This document shows, in pieces, positions 49,695 through 62,500 of a stretch of DNA of 64,000 bases (within the stretch, counting starts at the first letter, position 1; every line of letters starts with the position of its first letter). The notes below the pieces were generated by a model that had not been told where the DNA came from, searched no databases, and saw only the letters and a program-made list of their open reading frames with translations. Both the position numbers and the translations under genes were made by a program. This DNA is from Pseudomonas hydrolytica (GTDB lineage Bacteria; Pseudomonadota; Gammaproteobacteria; Pseudomonadales; Pseudomonadaceae): assembly GCF_021495345.1 (NCBI RefSeq), contig NZ_CP099397.1:310001-374000 (forward strand), read 5' to 3'.

Positions 49695-51584
49695 ATGAGC
49701 CGCTTTCGTTTCGCCCTTTCCTGGCTGACGCTGCCCTTGCTGGCCATGCTCAGCTTTCTCGCCATCGGCGAGCCACTCGACGGCGCCGCACAGGCGCTGC
49801 ATCTGATCGGCTACATCGGCGCCGATTACCCCGCCACCGTGGCGGGCGGCCAGGTCATCGACGCTGGCGAATATCAGGAACAGCTGGAGTTTCTCGACGT
49901 GCTGCAGGGCCTGGTCGTCGCCTTGCCGGCCCGCGCCGGACGCGACGAGCTGGAGCGGGGCGTGGTCGATCTGCGCCAGGCCATCGCTCAGCGCCAACCC
50001 GGTGAGGCGGTGGCCGGTGCCGCGCGTCAGCTCGGCGCACGTCTGGCCGAGCTCTATCAGGTAGCCCAGACCCCGATCCTGACACCGGACCCCGAACGCG
50101 GCGCGCCGCTGTATGCCCAGCACTGTTCGGTGTGCCACGGCGATACCGGCCTGGGCGACGGACCTGCCGGCATCGGTCTGGAACCGGCACCGGCCAATCT
50201 GCGTGATGCCGCGCGTCTGGATCGGCTGAGCCTCTACGATCTCTACAACACCCTCGGTCTGGGCATCGAAGGCACCGATATGCCGGCCTTCGCCGATCAG
50301 CTCGACGAGCGTCAGCGCTGGGATCTGGCTGCCTATATCGCCGGTTTCACCGCCGCATCGGCGCAGAGCCACACACGCTTCGCCATGAGCGAGCTGGCAG
50401 GGCGCACGCCCGCCGAAATTGCTGCCGCCGGTGGCGATGTCGCCGCGTTCCGCGCTCAGCGCGCGCATCCGCTACTGGAGCAGCGCGGCCCGCAGCAGCT
50501 GATCGGCTATACCCGTGACACCCTGGAGCGCAGCCTGCAGGCCTATCGCAACGGTGATCGCGAGCAGGCCTACGACCTCTCCGTCGGCGCCTATCTGGAA
50601 GGCTTCGAACTGGTCGAAAGCGCGCTGGACAACCTCGATGCGGTGCAGCGCAAGACCACCGAGCGCGCGCTGATGGCCTATCGGCAGGCGCTGCAGGATG
50701 GTGCCAGCGTCGCGCAGGCTGCCCAGGCCCTGGAGCAGGCCAAGGTGGAGCTGGAGAAGTCCGCTGCACTGCTGGCCGATGGCGCGATGGACGACAGCCT
50801 GAGCTTCTTCGCCAGCCTGCTGATTCTGCTGCGCGAGGGGCTCGAGGCGATTCTGGTGCTGGCGGCGATTCTCGCCTTCCTGCGCAATACCGGCCAGCAG
50901 CAGGCGGTACGCAGTGTGCACATTGGCTGGGGTCTGGCGCTGCTCGCCGGTGTCGCGACCTGGGCGGCGGCGGCCTACCTGATCGACATCAGCGGCGCCC
51001 AGCGCGAGCTGCTCGAAGGCGCCACTGCGCTGTTCGCCAGCGTGGTACTGCTGTGGGTCGGCGTATGGATGCATGATCGCCGTCACGCCGCGGCCTGGCA
51101 GGACTACATCAAGAGCAGCCTGGTCGGCGGTGGTGGTCGTTTCGGCTTCGCCGTGCTGGCGTTCTTCTCGGTGTACCGCGAGCTGTTCGAAGTCATCCTG
51201 TTCTACGAAACCCTCTGGCTGCAGGCCGGCCCGGCCGGGCATGGCGCGGTGCTGGCCGGTGCCGCCGCGGCGCTGGTGCTGCTGATCGGCCTGGCCTGGG
51301 TGATCCTGCGCGGTTCGCGCAAGTTGCCGCTGGCGACCTTCTTCGGCGTCAATGCGGTGCTGCTGTGCGTGCTCTCGGTGGTCTTCGCCGGACACGGCGT
51401 CGCTGCGCTGCAGGAGGCCGGGGTGCTCGGTACGCGGCCGGTGGCCTTCTTCGAATTCGACTGGCTGGGCATCCACGCCGATGCCTGGAGCCTGTCGGCG
51501 CAGGGGCTGGCGCTGGCCGGCATCGCCCTGCTGTATGGGCGCAGCCTGCGCGGCGAGCGTCGTCGGCTTGCCGAGCAGGCCTAG
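49695..51584 (+). CDS. FTR1-family iron permease with N-terminal cytochrome c domain
   Basis: A 629-residue protein. A signal/anchor helix (ALSWLTLPLLAMLSFLAIG) precedes a periplasmic helical region and a class I cytochrome c with haem site C144-S-V-C-H148. A second periplasmic helical stretch leads to the FTR1 permease: seven helices with the iron motif REGLE at 380-384 and a second, altered motif RELFE at 495-499. Such permeases import ferric iron coupled to oxidation of Fe(II); here the haem domain could supply or take the electron, by inference. No Fur box is obvious upstream. Confidence 0.88.
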   Translation: MSRFRFALSWLTLPLLAMLSFLAIGEPLDGAAQALHLIGYIGADYPATVAGGQVIDAGEYQEQLEFLDVLQGLVVALPARAGRDELERGVVDLRQAIAQRQPGEAVAGAARQLGARLAELYQVAQTPILTPDPERGAPLYAQHCSVCHGDTGLGDGPAGIGLEPAPANLRDAARLDRLSLYDLYNTLGLGIEGTDMPAFADQLDERQRWDLAAYIAGFTAASAQSHTRFAMSELAGRTPAEIAAAGGDVAAFRAQRAHPLLEQRGPQQLIGYTRDTLERSLQAYRNGDREQAYDLSVGAYLEGFELVESALDNLDAVQRKTTERALMAYRQALQDGASVAQAAQALEQAKVELEKSAALLADGAMDDSLSFFASLLILLREGLEAILVLAAILAFLRNTGQQQAVRSVHIGWGLALLAGVATWAAAAYLIDISGAQRELLEGATALFASVVLLWVGVWMHDRRHAAAWQDYIKSSLVGGGGRFGFAVLAFFSVYRELFEVILFYETLWLQAGPAGHGAVLAGAAAALVLLIGLAWVILRGSRKLPLATFFGVNAVLLCVLSVVFAGHGVAALQEAGVLGTRPVAFFEFDWLGIHADAWSLSAQGLALAGIALLYGRSLRGERRRLAEQA

Positions 51585-51593
51585 GCCGGCGAA

Positions 51594-51629
51594 GGAGGGT
51601 CGAGGCGCGCGCGGTGCCTTCGATCCTCC
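51594..51629 (+). terminator. Imperfect hairpin after the FTR1 gene
   Basis: GGAGGGTCGAGGC pairs with GCCTTCGATCCTCC across a short GC loop, with two bulges. It lies 10 bp after the stop and lacks a T-run. It may end or stabilise the transcript. Confidence 0.4.
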
Positions 51630-51705
51630 ATAGCGTGAACCGTCACCACGACAGAGGGTCAGAGTGGGCCTAGGCTGAGCTCATTTCCCTCTGACGAGTG
51701 CACGC

Positions 51706-52041
51706 ATGTCCTCCACTGTTCATTCCACCCATTACGCCGACAGCCCCGATCTGGCGCTGGCGGCCCTGCGCCATCCGCCCCTGGAACAGGCGCTGGCCGC
51801 AGCCTGTGCCGAGCTCTCGGTGCAGCAGGCCTATCTGGCCGCCCTGCGCGATCCGGCCATCGGCCCGCAGCCGCGTCTGCTGCTGGCGGTGGAGGGCGCC
51901 AACGTGCAGGTGCAACGTCGTCTGGCGGCATTGGTGGCCGAGTTGCTGCCGGATGAGGTCGAGCTGGATCTGATCGAACTGGCCGACGACAACCTCTCGC
52001 GTGCGGTGCGCGAGCGCTGCCAGGCCTTCTACAACGCTTGA
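51706..52041 (+). CDS. Conserved protein, possibly SseB C-terminal-like
   Basis: A 111-residue cytoplasmic protein: ALAAACAELSVQQAYLAALRDPAIGPQPRLLLAVEG, then VQVQRRLAALVAELLPDEVELDLIELADDNLSRAVRERC. The middle part resembles the C-terminal domain of SseB (serine-sensitivity enhancing) proteins, but similarity is modest. ATG 51706, 12 codons before the alternative. Function unknown. Confidence 0.65.
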   Translation: MSSTVHSTHYADSPDLALAALRHPPLEQALAAACAELSVQQAYLAALRDPAIGPQPRLLLAVEGANVQVQRRLAALVAELLPDEVELDLIELADDNLSRAVRERCQAFYNA

Positions 52042-52102
52042 AGCGCCTCTCTGCCCACGCGGGCTGGCATACTGGCGACCGATTTCTGCTGGAAGGTGCT
52101 GC

Positions 52103-52552
52103 ATGCGTGTCTGGATAGACGCCGACGCCTGCCCGAGGGCGGCGCGCGATCAGGTGGTCAAGTTCGCCCTCAAACGGGGTTTCGAAGTGGTGCTGGTGGC
52201 GGGCCAGGCCGTGGCGCGGCCGAATTTCGCCTGCGTGAAACTGATCGTGGTACCCAGCGGGCCGGATGCGGCCGACGATCACCTGGTCGAGCATGCCGTG
52301 CCCGGCGAGCTGGTGATCTGCAGCGACGTACCGCTGGCCGACCGCCTGGTGAAGAAGGGCGTGGCGGCGCTCGATCCGCGTGGCCGCGAGTTCGACGAGC
52401 GCAACATGGGCGAGCGCCTGGCGGTACGTAACCTGTTCACCGATCTGCGCGAGCAGGGCCAGGTCGGCGGCGGCCAGGCGCCCTATTCGGAGAAGGATCG
52501 GCAGGCCTTCGCCAATGCGCTGGACCGGATTCTCACGCGGCTGAGCCGTTAG
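52103..52552 (+). CDS. YaiI/YqxD-family protein (DUF188, UPF0178)
   Basis: A 149-residue PIN-like protein with the diagnostic start MRVWIDADACPRAARD and the GPDAADDHLVEHAVPGELVICSDVPLADRLVKKGVAALDPRGREF region (in parts), which place acidic residues as in PIN nucleases. Activity is unproven. ATG 52103 with GGAAGGTGC upstream. Confidence 0.92.
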   Translation: MRVWIDADACPRAARDQVVKFALKRGFEVVLVAGQAVARPNFACVKLIVVPSGPDAADDHLVEHAVPGELVICSDVPLADRLVKKGVAALDPRGREFDERNMGERLAVRNLFTDLREQGQVGGGQAPYSEKDRQAFANALDRILTRLSR

Positions 52553-52560
52553 CGGCCCTG

Positions 52561-52627
52561 GATTGCATCCGGGCGACGGGTGGCCGGCAAACCCTTTTTC
52601 AGCCTTGTAGCCCGGATGAAATCCGGA
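52561..52627. repeat. REP-like repeat, CCGGATG family
   Basis: GGATTGCATCCGGGC (52561-52575) and GTAGCCCGGATGAAATCCGG (52608-52627) form a palindromic pair of a second short-repeat type, differing from the GTAGGGTG elements. It sits between convergent genes. Confidence 0.6.
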
Positions 52628-52663
52628 ACGGCGGGCAACCGCATCCGAGCTCCGCGCCCTCCT

Positions 52664-53131
52664 TCAGCCGCACAGATAGGTGCCGGTGCCGACGGCCACC
52701 AGCACCCCTTCGTCGTTGTGCAGCTCCATGCGAATCACCGCCACCTTGTTGCCGGCGCGCAGCGGCAGGGCGGTGGCGGTGAAGCGCTGACCGCGGCCGG
52801 GGCGCAGGTAGTCGATGCGCAGGTCGATGGTGCCGAGCTTGGACAGCTTGCTCATGCGCTCGGCCGGCGGCAGGTGCTGGTGGTTGGCGAAGGCGCCGAT
52901 CAGCGCCATGGCGCCACCGCAGACGTCGAGCAGCGAGGAAATCACCCCGCCATGGAGGATGCCGTGGACGAAGTTGCCGATCAGTTCGGGCTTCATCGGC
53001 AGGTGCATGGTCACCCGCTCCGGGCTCAGCTCATCGAGCTCGATGCCGAGCACCTGGTTGAAGGGGATGCGCTGGAAGAAGGCGGCTACCGCCTGCTGCA
53101 GGTCGGGGCTGAGGACGAAGGGCTGGGTCAT
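52664..53131 (-). CDS. Hotdog-fold thioesterase (YigI/PaaI-like)
   Basis: A 155-residue protein. The hotdog signature is GNFVHGILHGGVISSLLDVCGGAMAL, with RIDYLRPGRGQRFTATALPLRAGNKVAVIRMELHNDEG in the second half. The glycine-rich HGG region and the aspartate of LLD suit acyl-CoA thioester hydrolysis. The acyl substrate is unknown. ATG 53131. Confidence 0.88.
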   Translation of the reverse strand: MTQPFVLSPDLQQAVAAFFQRIPFNQVLGIELDELSPERVTMHLPMKPELIGNFVHGILHGGVISSLLDVCGGAMALIGAFANHQHLPPAERMSKLSKLGTIDLRIDYLRPGRGQRFTATALPLRAGNKVAVIRMELHNDEGVLVAVGTGTYLCG

Positions 53132-53244
53132 GGCAGGGCTCCGGGAAATCTGCCGCCACGCTGCCGCAGCGCGAACCGCTTGACCAGCGTGACGGCCAGA
53201 CTGCCCTGGCCAATGACCGAAGCGCCCTTTAGTGGCGCTGGCTG

Positions 53245-53358
53245 GTAGGGTGTGCCGGGCGGCGTTCCGCTCTATCCCGCATTGATCGCCATTGGTGGGC
53301 TAAAGCCCACCCTACAGGCTGGAACGTTGAGTTTCGTAGGGTGGGCTTCAGCCCACCC
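53245..53358. repeat. Cluster of three GTAGGGTG REP-like units
   Basis: GGTAGGGTGTGCC (53245 on), GGTGGGC-TAAA-GCCCACCCTAC (53294-53315) and CGTAGGGTGGGC-TTCA-GCCCACCC (53335-53358). The last two are hairpins with four-base loops; they end just before the elbB stop. Confidence 0.75.
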
Positions 53359-53361
53359 AGG

Positions 53362-54021
53362 TCAGTGGTGCGCCAGCTCCAAGACGCGGTCGACCATCTT
53401 GTTGATGCCCGAAGCCGCCTCGGCGATTGACTGGGCGAGCATGTAGGCCGGTGTGGTGACCAGCTTGCGAGCATGATCCTCGACGATGTCGCTGACTTCG
53501 CACTCGTGGTGCTCGGCGCCCATCTGGGTTAGTGCGGTGGCGGTGTCGTGGTCGGTGCCGATGGTGCAGATCACGCCAGCGCCGAAGATCTTCGCCGCCA
53601 GCGCCGGCGCGATGCACATCAGGCCGACTGGCTTGCCGGCATCGACGAAGGCCTTGCAGGCGGCCAGCACGTCCGGCTGCACGGTGCAGCCCGCGCCGCT
53701 GGTGGCGAAGTCGGAGAGGTTCTTGGCCACGCCGAATCCGCCGGGCAGGATCAGCGCGTCGAACTCGGCCACGTGCAGCTCCTTGACGTCCTTGATCTTG
53801 CCGCGGGCGATGCGCGCCGATTCCACCAGCACGTTGCGCGTTTCGTCCATCTCGTCGCCGCTGTAGTGATCGACCACGTGCAGTTGCGGCACGTTGGGAG
53901 CGAAGCACTGCACCACTGCGCCGCGCTGGTCGAGGCGCAACAGGGTGATCACGCTTTCATGGATCTCGGCGCCATCGTAGACGCCACAGCCGGACAGAAT
54001 CACTGCCACTTTCTTGCTCAT
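53362..54021 (-). CDS. elbB: ElbB, DJ-1/PfpI-family glyoxalase-like protein
   Basis: A 219-residue class I glutamine-amidotransferase-like protein: SKKVAVILSGCGVYDGAEIHE, LILPGGFGVAKNLSDFA, and the nucleophile cysteine in GLMCIAPALAAKIFG. Long known as the isoprenoid-biosynthesis protein with amidotransferase-like domain, and E. coli ElbB has glyoxalase activity. ATG 54021 starts exactly at the family N-terminus; the frame upstream to 54138 has no homology. Confidence 0.93.
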   Translation of the reverse strand: MSKKVAVILSGCGVYDGAEIHESVITLLRLDQRGAVVQCFAPNVPQLHVVDHYSGDEMDETRNVLVESARIARGKIKDVKELHVAEFDALILPGGFGVAKNLSDFATSGAGCTVQPDVLAACKAFVDAGKPVGLMCIAPALAAKIFGAGVICTIGTDHDTATALTQMGAEHHECEVSDIVEDHARKLVTTPAYMLAQSIAEAASGINKMVDRVLELAHH

Positions 54022-55443
54022 GCTCGACTCCTGATGAGGAAAACGCCGCTCGTTGCACCAGTTGGTGCCGGCGGGCGGCGGGATGTTGCCAATTCGGTGT
54101 TGCCCCTCGGCACGGGTGGCTGTCGCCAAATGCCACACAGACTGTCATTTGCCGCCGTGAACCGCTGTGGGCCGGGGATTAGGATGAATAACAGACTAGC
54201 CCCAAGACAAGCACAACGATACGGCTCGGCCATGAATTACGTTCTCTATGCGGTGCCTTTCTTCTTCCTGCTGATCGCTCTCGAGCTGCTCGCCGATCAC
54301 CTGCGCGGCATGCGCACCTATCGCCTGGCCGACGCCCTGGGCAGCCTCGGCACCGGCGTGCTGTCGCAGACCACGGGCGTGCTGACCAAGGTGGTCGGCC
54401 TGCTCACCTACGCCTTCGCCTGGGAGCATCTGGCGCTTTTCGAACTCGCCGAAGGCAGCCTCTGGGTCTGGGTTTTCGCCTTCGTCTTCTATGACTTCTG
54501 CTACTACTGGAACCACCGCCTGGGCCATGAACGCAATGTGCTCTGGGCCGCCCACGCGGTGCATCACCAGAGCGAGGACTACAACCTCACCACGGCGTTG
54601 CGCCAGACCAGCACCGGCTTCGTCTTCGGCTGGATCTTCTACCTGCCGATGGCCGTGCTCGGTGTGCCGCCGCTGGTGTTTCTCACGGTGGCGGCGCTCA
54701 ACCTGCTCTACCAGTTCTGGGTGCACACCCGTCATATCCCCAAGCTGGGCTGGTTCGAATGGCTGTTCATCACCCCGTCCAATCACCGCGTGCATCATGC
54801 ACAGAACCCTATTTACATGGATCGCAATTACGGCGGGGTGTTCATTGTATGGGACCGGCTTTTTGGCACCTTCCAGGAGGAGCTCGACGAGGAGCCGGTG
54901 ATCTTCGGCGTGACCGTGCCGCTGGCCAGCTGGAATCCGCTGTGGGCCAATCTGCAGGTCTATGCCGGCCTGTGGCACGACGCCCGGCGCGCCGGCTCCT
55001 GGTGGGACAGGTTGCGCATCTGGTTCATGCCCACCGGCTGGCGCCCGGCCGACGTGGCCGCGCGCCATCCGCAGGCCAAGCCTGACCTGAGCAACTTCCG
55101 CAAGTTCGAGGTGGCGCTGGGCCGTGGCGCGCAGGTCTACGCACTGCTGCAGTTCGTCTGCTACCTGCTGGCCGGCGTGTGGCTGCTGGCGCAGGGAGAT
55201 TCACTTGCGATAGGCGCAGTGCTGCTGGCTTGCCTGTGGATGGCCCTGGGCCTGTGCAGTATCGGCCTGTGGCTGGAGAATCGCAGCAACGCATGGCGTC
55301 TGGAGTGCCTGCGCCTGGCAGGCAACCTGCCGGCATTCTGGCTGGCCGGTGAGCTGGGCATGCTGACGCTGGACCTCACGGTCTGGGCCTGGCTGAGCGC
55401 CTACAGTCTGAGCAGCCTGCTCGGTATCTGGCTGGCGCGCGGT

Positions 55444-57205
<1,762 letters not shown>

Positions 57206-57224
57206 CGCTCTCAGGAACTCAGCG

Positions 57225-59408
57225 ATGAACAGCGAAGGACTCAACAGCGAAGTGCTCGACAACAACCCGCCTCAGGCCGAGGTGGTCGCCGAGACGCCCG
57301 TGGTGGAAACCCCGCCGCCGGCCCCGATTCCCAGCCTGGATGACAGCAGCCTGTACATTCACCGTGAACTGTCGCAGCTGCAGTTCAATATCCGGGTGCT
57401 GGAGCAGGCGCTGGACGAGTCCTATCCGCTGCTCGAACGCCTGAAGTTCCTGCTGATCTTCTCCAGCAACCTCGACGAGTTCTTCGAGATCCGCGTCGCC
57501 GGGCTGAAGAAGCAGATCAACTTCGCCCGCGAGCAGGCCGGCGCCGACGGCCTGCAGCCGCACCAGGCGCTGGCGCGCATCAGCGAGCTGGTGCACGAGC
57601 AGGTGGAGCGGCAGTACGCCATCCTCAACGACACCCTGTTCCCGGCGCTGGCCAAGCACAACATCAACTTCATCCGCCGGCGTTTCTGGACCACCAAGCT
57701 CAAGGCCTGGGTGCGCCGCTATTTCCGTGACGAGATCGCGCCGATCATCACCCCCATCGGCCTCGACCCGACGCACCCCTTCCCGCTGCTGGTGAACAAG
57801 AGCCTGAACTTCATCGTCGAGCTGGAGGGCATCGATGCCTTCGGCCGCGATTCCGGTCTGGCCATCATCCCGGCCCCGCGCCTGCTGCCGCGGATCATCC
57901 GCGTGCCGGAGGAAGTCGGTGGTCCCGGCGACAACTACGTGTTCCTCTCGTCGATGATCCACGCCCATGCCGACGACCTGTTCCAGGGCATGAAGGTCAA
58001 GGGCTGCTACCAGTTCCGCCTGACCCGTAACGCCGACCTGTCGGTGGATACCGAGGACGTCGAGGACCTGGCGCGTGCCCTGCGCGGCGAGCTGTTCAGC
58101 CGCCGCTACGGCGATGCGGTGCGCCTGGAGGTGGTCGACACCTGCCCGAAACACCTGCGCGATCACCTGCTCAAGCAGTTCGGCCTGACCGAGAGCGAGC
58201 TGTACCAGGTCAACGGCCCGGTCAACCTCACTCGCCTGTTCAGCATCACCGGCCTGGACAACCACCCGGAGTTGCAGCACGCGCCGTTCACCCCCGTAAT
58301 CCCCAAGCTGCTGCAGAACGCCGAGAACATCTTCAGCGTGGTCAGCAAGCAGGACATCCTCCTGCTGCACCCCTTCGAGTCCTTCACGCCGGTGGTCGAC
58401 CTGCTGCGTCAGGCGGCGAAGGACCCGCACGTGCTGGCGATCAAGCAGACCCTGTATCGCTCCGGCGCCAACTCGGAGATCGTCGACGCCCTGGTGGAAG
58501 CGGCGCGTAACGGCAAGGAGGTCACCGCGGTGATCGAACTGCGTGCGCGTTTCGACGAGGAATCCAACCTGCAACTGGCCAGCCGCCTGCAGCAGGCCGG
58601 CGCGGTGGTGATCTACGGTGTGGTCGGCTTCAAGACCCACGCCAAGATGATGCTGATCCTGCGCCGCGAGAACGGCGAAATCGTCCGCTACGCCCACCTC
58701 GGCACCGGCAACTACCACGCCGGCAACGCCAAGCTGTACACCGACTACAGCCTGCTTACCGCCGACGTCGCCCTTGGCGAGGACGTGGCCAAGCTGTTCA
58801 GCCAGCTGATCGGCATGGGCAAGACCCTGCGCATGAAGAAGCTGCTGCATGCACCCTTCACCCTGAAGAAGACCCTGCTCGACCTGATCGCCAAGGAAAC
58901 CGCCGCGGCGGCCGAAGGCAAGCCGGCGCAGATCATCGCCAAGTTCAACTCGCTGACTGACCCCAAGGTGATCCGCGCGCTGTACAAGGCCAGCCAGACC
59001 GGGGTGAAGATCGACCTGGTGGTGCGCGGCATGTGCTGCCTGCGCCCGGGCATCGCCGGGGTGTCGCACAACATTCAGGTGCGCTCGATCATCGGCCGCT
59101 TTCTCGAGCACACGCGGGTGTTCTACTTCCTCAATGGCGGCGACGAGAAGATCTACCTGTCCAGCGCCGACTGGATGGAGCGCAACCTCGACAAGCGCGT
59201 GGAGACCTGCTTCCCGGTGGAGGGCAAGAAGCTCATCACCCGGGTCAAGAAGGAGCTGGAAAGCTACCTCACCGACAACACCCACGCCTGGGTGCTGCAA
59301 GCGGACGGCCGCTACCTGCGCCAGCAACCCACCGGCAACCAGAACCCGCGCAGCGCGCAGTCCGGGCTGCTGGAGAAACTGACTGCACCGGTGGTGAGCG
59401 CTCGTTAA
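57225..59408 (+). CDS. ppk: Polyphosphate kinase 1
   Basis: A 727-residue PPK1 that reversibly polymerises ATP gamma-phosphate into polyphosphate. A variable 40-residue N-terminal extension precedes the N domain ([19 protein letters not shown]); the autophosphorylated histidine is H472 in [11 protein letters not shown], within the phospholipase-D-like fold; [18 protein letters not shown] and [16 protein letters not shown] carry the second basic cluster. ATG 57225. Co-transcribed with hemB behind a Pho-box-like promoter and facing ppx, so synthesis and breakdown genes converge. Confidence 0.97.
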   Translation: MNSEGLNSEVLDNNPPQAEVVAETPVVETPPPAPIPSLDDSSLYIHRELSQLQFNIRVLEQALDESYPLLERLKFLLIFSSNLDEFFEIRVAGLKKQINFAREQAGADGLQPHQALARISELVHEQVERQYAILNDTLFPALAKHNINFIRRRFWTTKLKAWVRRYFRDEIAPIITPIGLDPTHPFPLLVNKSLNFIVELEGIDAFGRDSGLAIIPAPRLLPRIIRVPEEVGGPGDNYVFLSSMIHAHADDLFQGMKVKGCYQFRLTRNADLSVDTEDVEDLARALRGELFSRRYGDAVRLEVVDTCPKHLRDHLLKQFGLTESELYQVNGPVNLTRLFSITGLDNHPELQHAPFTPVIPKLLQNAENIFSVVSKQDILLLHPFESFTPVVDLLRQAAKDPHVLAIKQTLYRSGANSEIVDALVEAARNGKEVTAVIELRARFDEESNLQLASRLQQAGAVVIYGVVGFKTHAKMMLILRRENGEIVRYAHLGTGNYHAGNAKLYTDYSLLTADVALGEDVAKLFSQLIGMGKTLRMKKLLHAPFTLKKTLLDLIAKETAAAAEGKPAQIIAKFNSLTDPKVIRALYKASQTGVKIDLVVRGMCCLRPGIAGVSHNIQVRSIIGRFLEHTRVFYFLNGGDEKIYLSSADWMERNLDKRVETCFPVEGKKLITRVKKELESYLTDNTHAWVLQADGRYLRQQPTGNQNPRSAQSGLLEKLTAPVVSAR

Positions 59409-59425
59409 AAAGGCCGCTTGCGGCC
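59407..59425 (-). terminator. Small hairpin acting leftwards, after ppx
   Basis: Stem GGCCGC / GCGGCC with a two-base loop. On the minus strand it is followed by TTTTT, so it would stop transcription arriving from ppx just before the ppk 3' end. On the plus strand there is no T-run. Confidence 0.5.
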
Positions 59426-59434
59426 ATCTGATGG

Positions 59435-59458
59435 CCCTCTCCCGCTTGCGGGAGAGGG
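59435..59458. repeat. CCCTCTCCC hairpin repeat
   Basis: Arms CCCTCTCCCGC and GCGGGAGAGGG with a TT loop; a partial copy GCGGGAGAGGG follows at about 59470. A third type of short palindrome, lying in the 253-bp gap between convergent ppk and ppx, which otherwise holds no gene. Confidence 0.7.
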
Positions 59459-59632
59459 TGCCCGAAGGGCGGGAGAGGGTGTTGGGGGCGTGCTGTAGCT
59501 TTTGCTAGCAATGCGCAGATAAGCGCCTGCTCGCTGGCGATCAGGTCGGGACGCGAAGCGGGGTGCCCGAAAGGCGGGCGAGGGGCTTCGAGCTCTTGGC
59601 GCGTCTCACCCGCCCTGCAGGCCAGCCCGCGC

Positions 59633-59657
59633 CCGTAGGGTGCGCCATGCGCACCGG
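59633..59657. repeat. Single GTAGGGTGCGC REP-like unit
   Basis: CCGTAGGGTGCGCCATGCGCACC can be split into CCGTAGGGTGCG and CCATGCGCACCGG, a self-complementary unit of the main REP-like family, only 5 bp from the ppx stop. Confidence 0.6.
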
Positions 59658-59661
59658 ATGA

Positions 59662-61164
59662 TCAGCGCACGCTCAGGGTCAGATCGATGCGCTTGAGCCA
59701 CTCCGCTTCGGCTTCGAAATCGGCCTGGGTCAGCGGGTTGGCTGCCAGCCAGCCATCGGGGAAGTGCACTTCCAGACTGTTTTCGCCGGCCTTGAGCTGC
59801 ACCTGTGGCATGTCCTGGGTGCCGCGGATGTGATGGAAGAGGATGGCGAAGCGCAGCAGCACGCACAGGCGCATCAGCTTGACGCCTTCCTCGCCGAATT
59901 CGGCGAACTTGTCCCTGGGGATGTTGCGTCGGTGGCCGCGCACCAGCAGGGCGAGCATCTGCTGATCCTGACGCGAAAAACCGGACAGATCGGAGTGTTC
60001 GATCAGGTAGGCGCCGTGCTTGTGGTACTGGTAGTGGGCGATATCCAGGCCCACCTCGTGGACCCTGGCGCCCCAGCTGAGCAGCTCGCGGTGCCAGTCG
60101 TCGGTCAGGCCCCAGTCGTCGGCCACCTTGTCCAGTGCCGAGAGCGCCTTGGTCTCGACCCGCGCCGCCTGATCCAGGTCGACGTGATAACGCTCCATGA
60201 AGGCCGACAGCGTGCGTTCGCGCACGTCCTCGTGCTGATGGCGACCGAGCAGGTCGTATAGCACGCCTTCACGCAGCGCGCCTTCGGAGTGGCTCATGCG
60301 CTGGATCTCGCAGGCGTCGAAGATGGCTTCGAGAATCGCCAGGCCGGCGGGGAAGATGCTGCGGCGATCCGGCTTGATGCCGTCGAGGTCGATCTTCTCC
60401 ACCTCGCCCAGTTTGAACAGCTTGCGCTTGAGCCAGGCCAGACCCTCGACCGTGACCTCGCCATTGCCCAGGCCGGCGGCCTTGGTCGCCAGGCCGATGG
60501 CCTTGATGGTGCCGGAGGCGCCCACGGCATCCTCCCAGCCGAGGCGGCGCAGGGCCTGCTCGATGCCCATCAGTTCCAGCCGGGCAGCGGTGTAGGCCTG
60601 GGCATAGCGCGCCGGGGTGATCTTGCCGTCCTTGAAGTAGCGCTGGGTGAAGCTCACGCAGCCCATCTGCAGGCTCTCGCGCAGCAGCGGCTCGAAACGC
60701 TGGCCGATGATGAACTCGGTGCTGCCGCCGCCGATATCGGCGACCAGGCGCTTGCCGGGGGTGTCGGCGATGCTGTGGGACACACCCAGGTAGATCAGGC
60801 GCGCTTCCTCGCGGCCGGAAATCACCTCGACCTGATGGCCGAGAATCTCCTCGGCGCGGCGGATGAACACCGCGCGGTTGCGCGCTTCGCGCAGGGCGTT
60901 GGTGCCGACGATGCGTACGGCGCCTTCCGGCAGGCTGTTGGTGAACTGGGCGAAGCGGCGCAGGCAGTCCAGCCCGCGCTGCATGGCCTCCTCGCTGAGC
61001 TGGCGCTCCTCGTCGATACCGGCGGCCAGCTGTACCTTGTCGCCGAGCCGTTCGAGGATGCGGATCTCGCCATGGTCGGCCTTGGCCAGCACCATATGAA
61101 AGCTGTTCGAGCCCAGGTCGATGGCGGCGATCAGGGGGTAATTCTCGGCAGGAGCTTTGGGCAT
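59662..61164 (-). CDS. ppx: Exopolyphosphatase (Ppx/GppA family)
   Basis: A 500-residue ASKHA-fold phosphatase that removes terminal phosphate from polyphosphate. N-terminal [39 protein letters not shown] and [12 protein letters not shown] are the ATPase-like motifs; the C-terminal half is the HD-like helical domain ([32 protein letters not shown] in parts). ATG 61164 chosen by homology. Convergent with ppk. Confidence 0.95.
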   Translation of the reverse strand: MPKAPAENYPLIAAIDLGSNSFHMVLAKADHGEIRILERLGDKVQLAAGIDEERQLSEEAMQRGLDCLRRFAQFTNSLPEGAVRIVGTNALREARNRAVFIRRAEEILGHQVEVISGREEARLIYLGVSHSIADTPGKRLVADIGGGSTEFIIGQRFEPLLRESLQMGCVSFTQRYFKDGKITPARYAQAYTAARLELMGIEQALRRLGWEDAVGASGTIKAIGLATKAAGLGNGEVTVEGLAWLKRKLFKLGEVEKIDLDGIKPDRRSIFPAGLAILEAIFDACEIQRMSHSEGALREGVLYDLLGRHQHEDVRERTLSAFMERYHVDLDQAARVETKALSALDKVADDWGLTDDWHRELLSWGARVHEVGLDIAHYQYHKHGAYLIEHSDLSGFSRQDQQMLALLVRGHRRNIPRDKFAEFGEEGVKLMRLCVLLRFAILFHHIRGTQDMPQVQLKAGENSLEVHFPDGWLAANPLTQADFEAEAEWLKRIDLTLSVR

Positions 61165-61250
61165 GGGGAAGGCGTCTCGTTCGATATCCGCGTCATCGTG
61201 CCACGACTGAGCCAATGAGCCAACGCATACGGATGTCGCAGGAAACTGGT

Positions 61251-61768
61251 CTAGACCTGTGCCTGCCGCAGGTTCAACACGCTCAGTGGTTGTTCCAGCG
61301 CCTGCTCGTCGCAGTTGCGCCCCGGGCCGCCACGGTCCACCACCAGGAAGCGTCCGGGGTGTTGCAGGCACAGCAGCGGGTGGTGCCAGATGCCGCGGGC
61401 GTAGTTCACGCCCTGGTCCGGCGCGCTGATGAAGGCGCGGATTTTCGACTCGTCCAGCTCACCGGGCGGGGCGACGACGATCAGCATGCATGCGCCGTCC
61501 ACCGGATAGAACGCCTGGCTGCCCAGCGGGTGGCGTTCGAGCATGCGGATCTCGATGGGCGCGTGCCAGGCCTTGCCCTCGAACAGGTTGACCAGGGTGC
61601 GCGGCGCTTCGCCGGCCAGCTCCACCTGCGCCAGGTCGTGGTAGCGCGTGGTGGTGCCGGCGTTGATCGGGAAGGCGTTGGCGCCGGCCGTTTCGATCAC
61701 CTCGCCAAACGGCGCGAAGGCCGCGCGAGTCAGCGGCTCGATACGCAGCGGCCGTGGCGCCGGTGCGT

Positions 61769-61772
<4 letters not shown>
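61251..61772 (-). CDS. allA: Ureidoglycolate lyase (AllA family)
   Basis: A 173-residue cupin-fold enzyme that splits ureidoglycolate into glyoxylate and urea in allantoin degradation. Family features: [56 protein letters not shown] and [15 protein letters not shown]. The start is GTG 61772, whose GTGA overlaps the stop of the ABC ATPase gene, so it is translated from the transporter operon. The frame continues to 62018 without homology. Confidence 0.88.
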
Positions 61773-62486
<714 letters not shown>

Positions 62487-62500
<14 letters not shown>

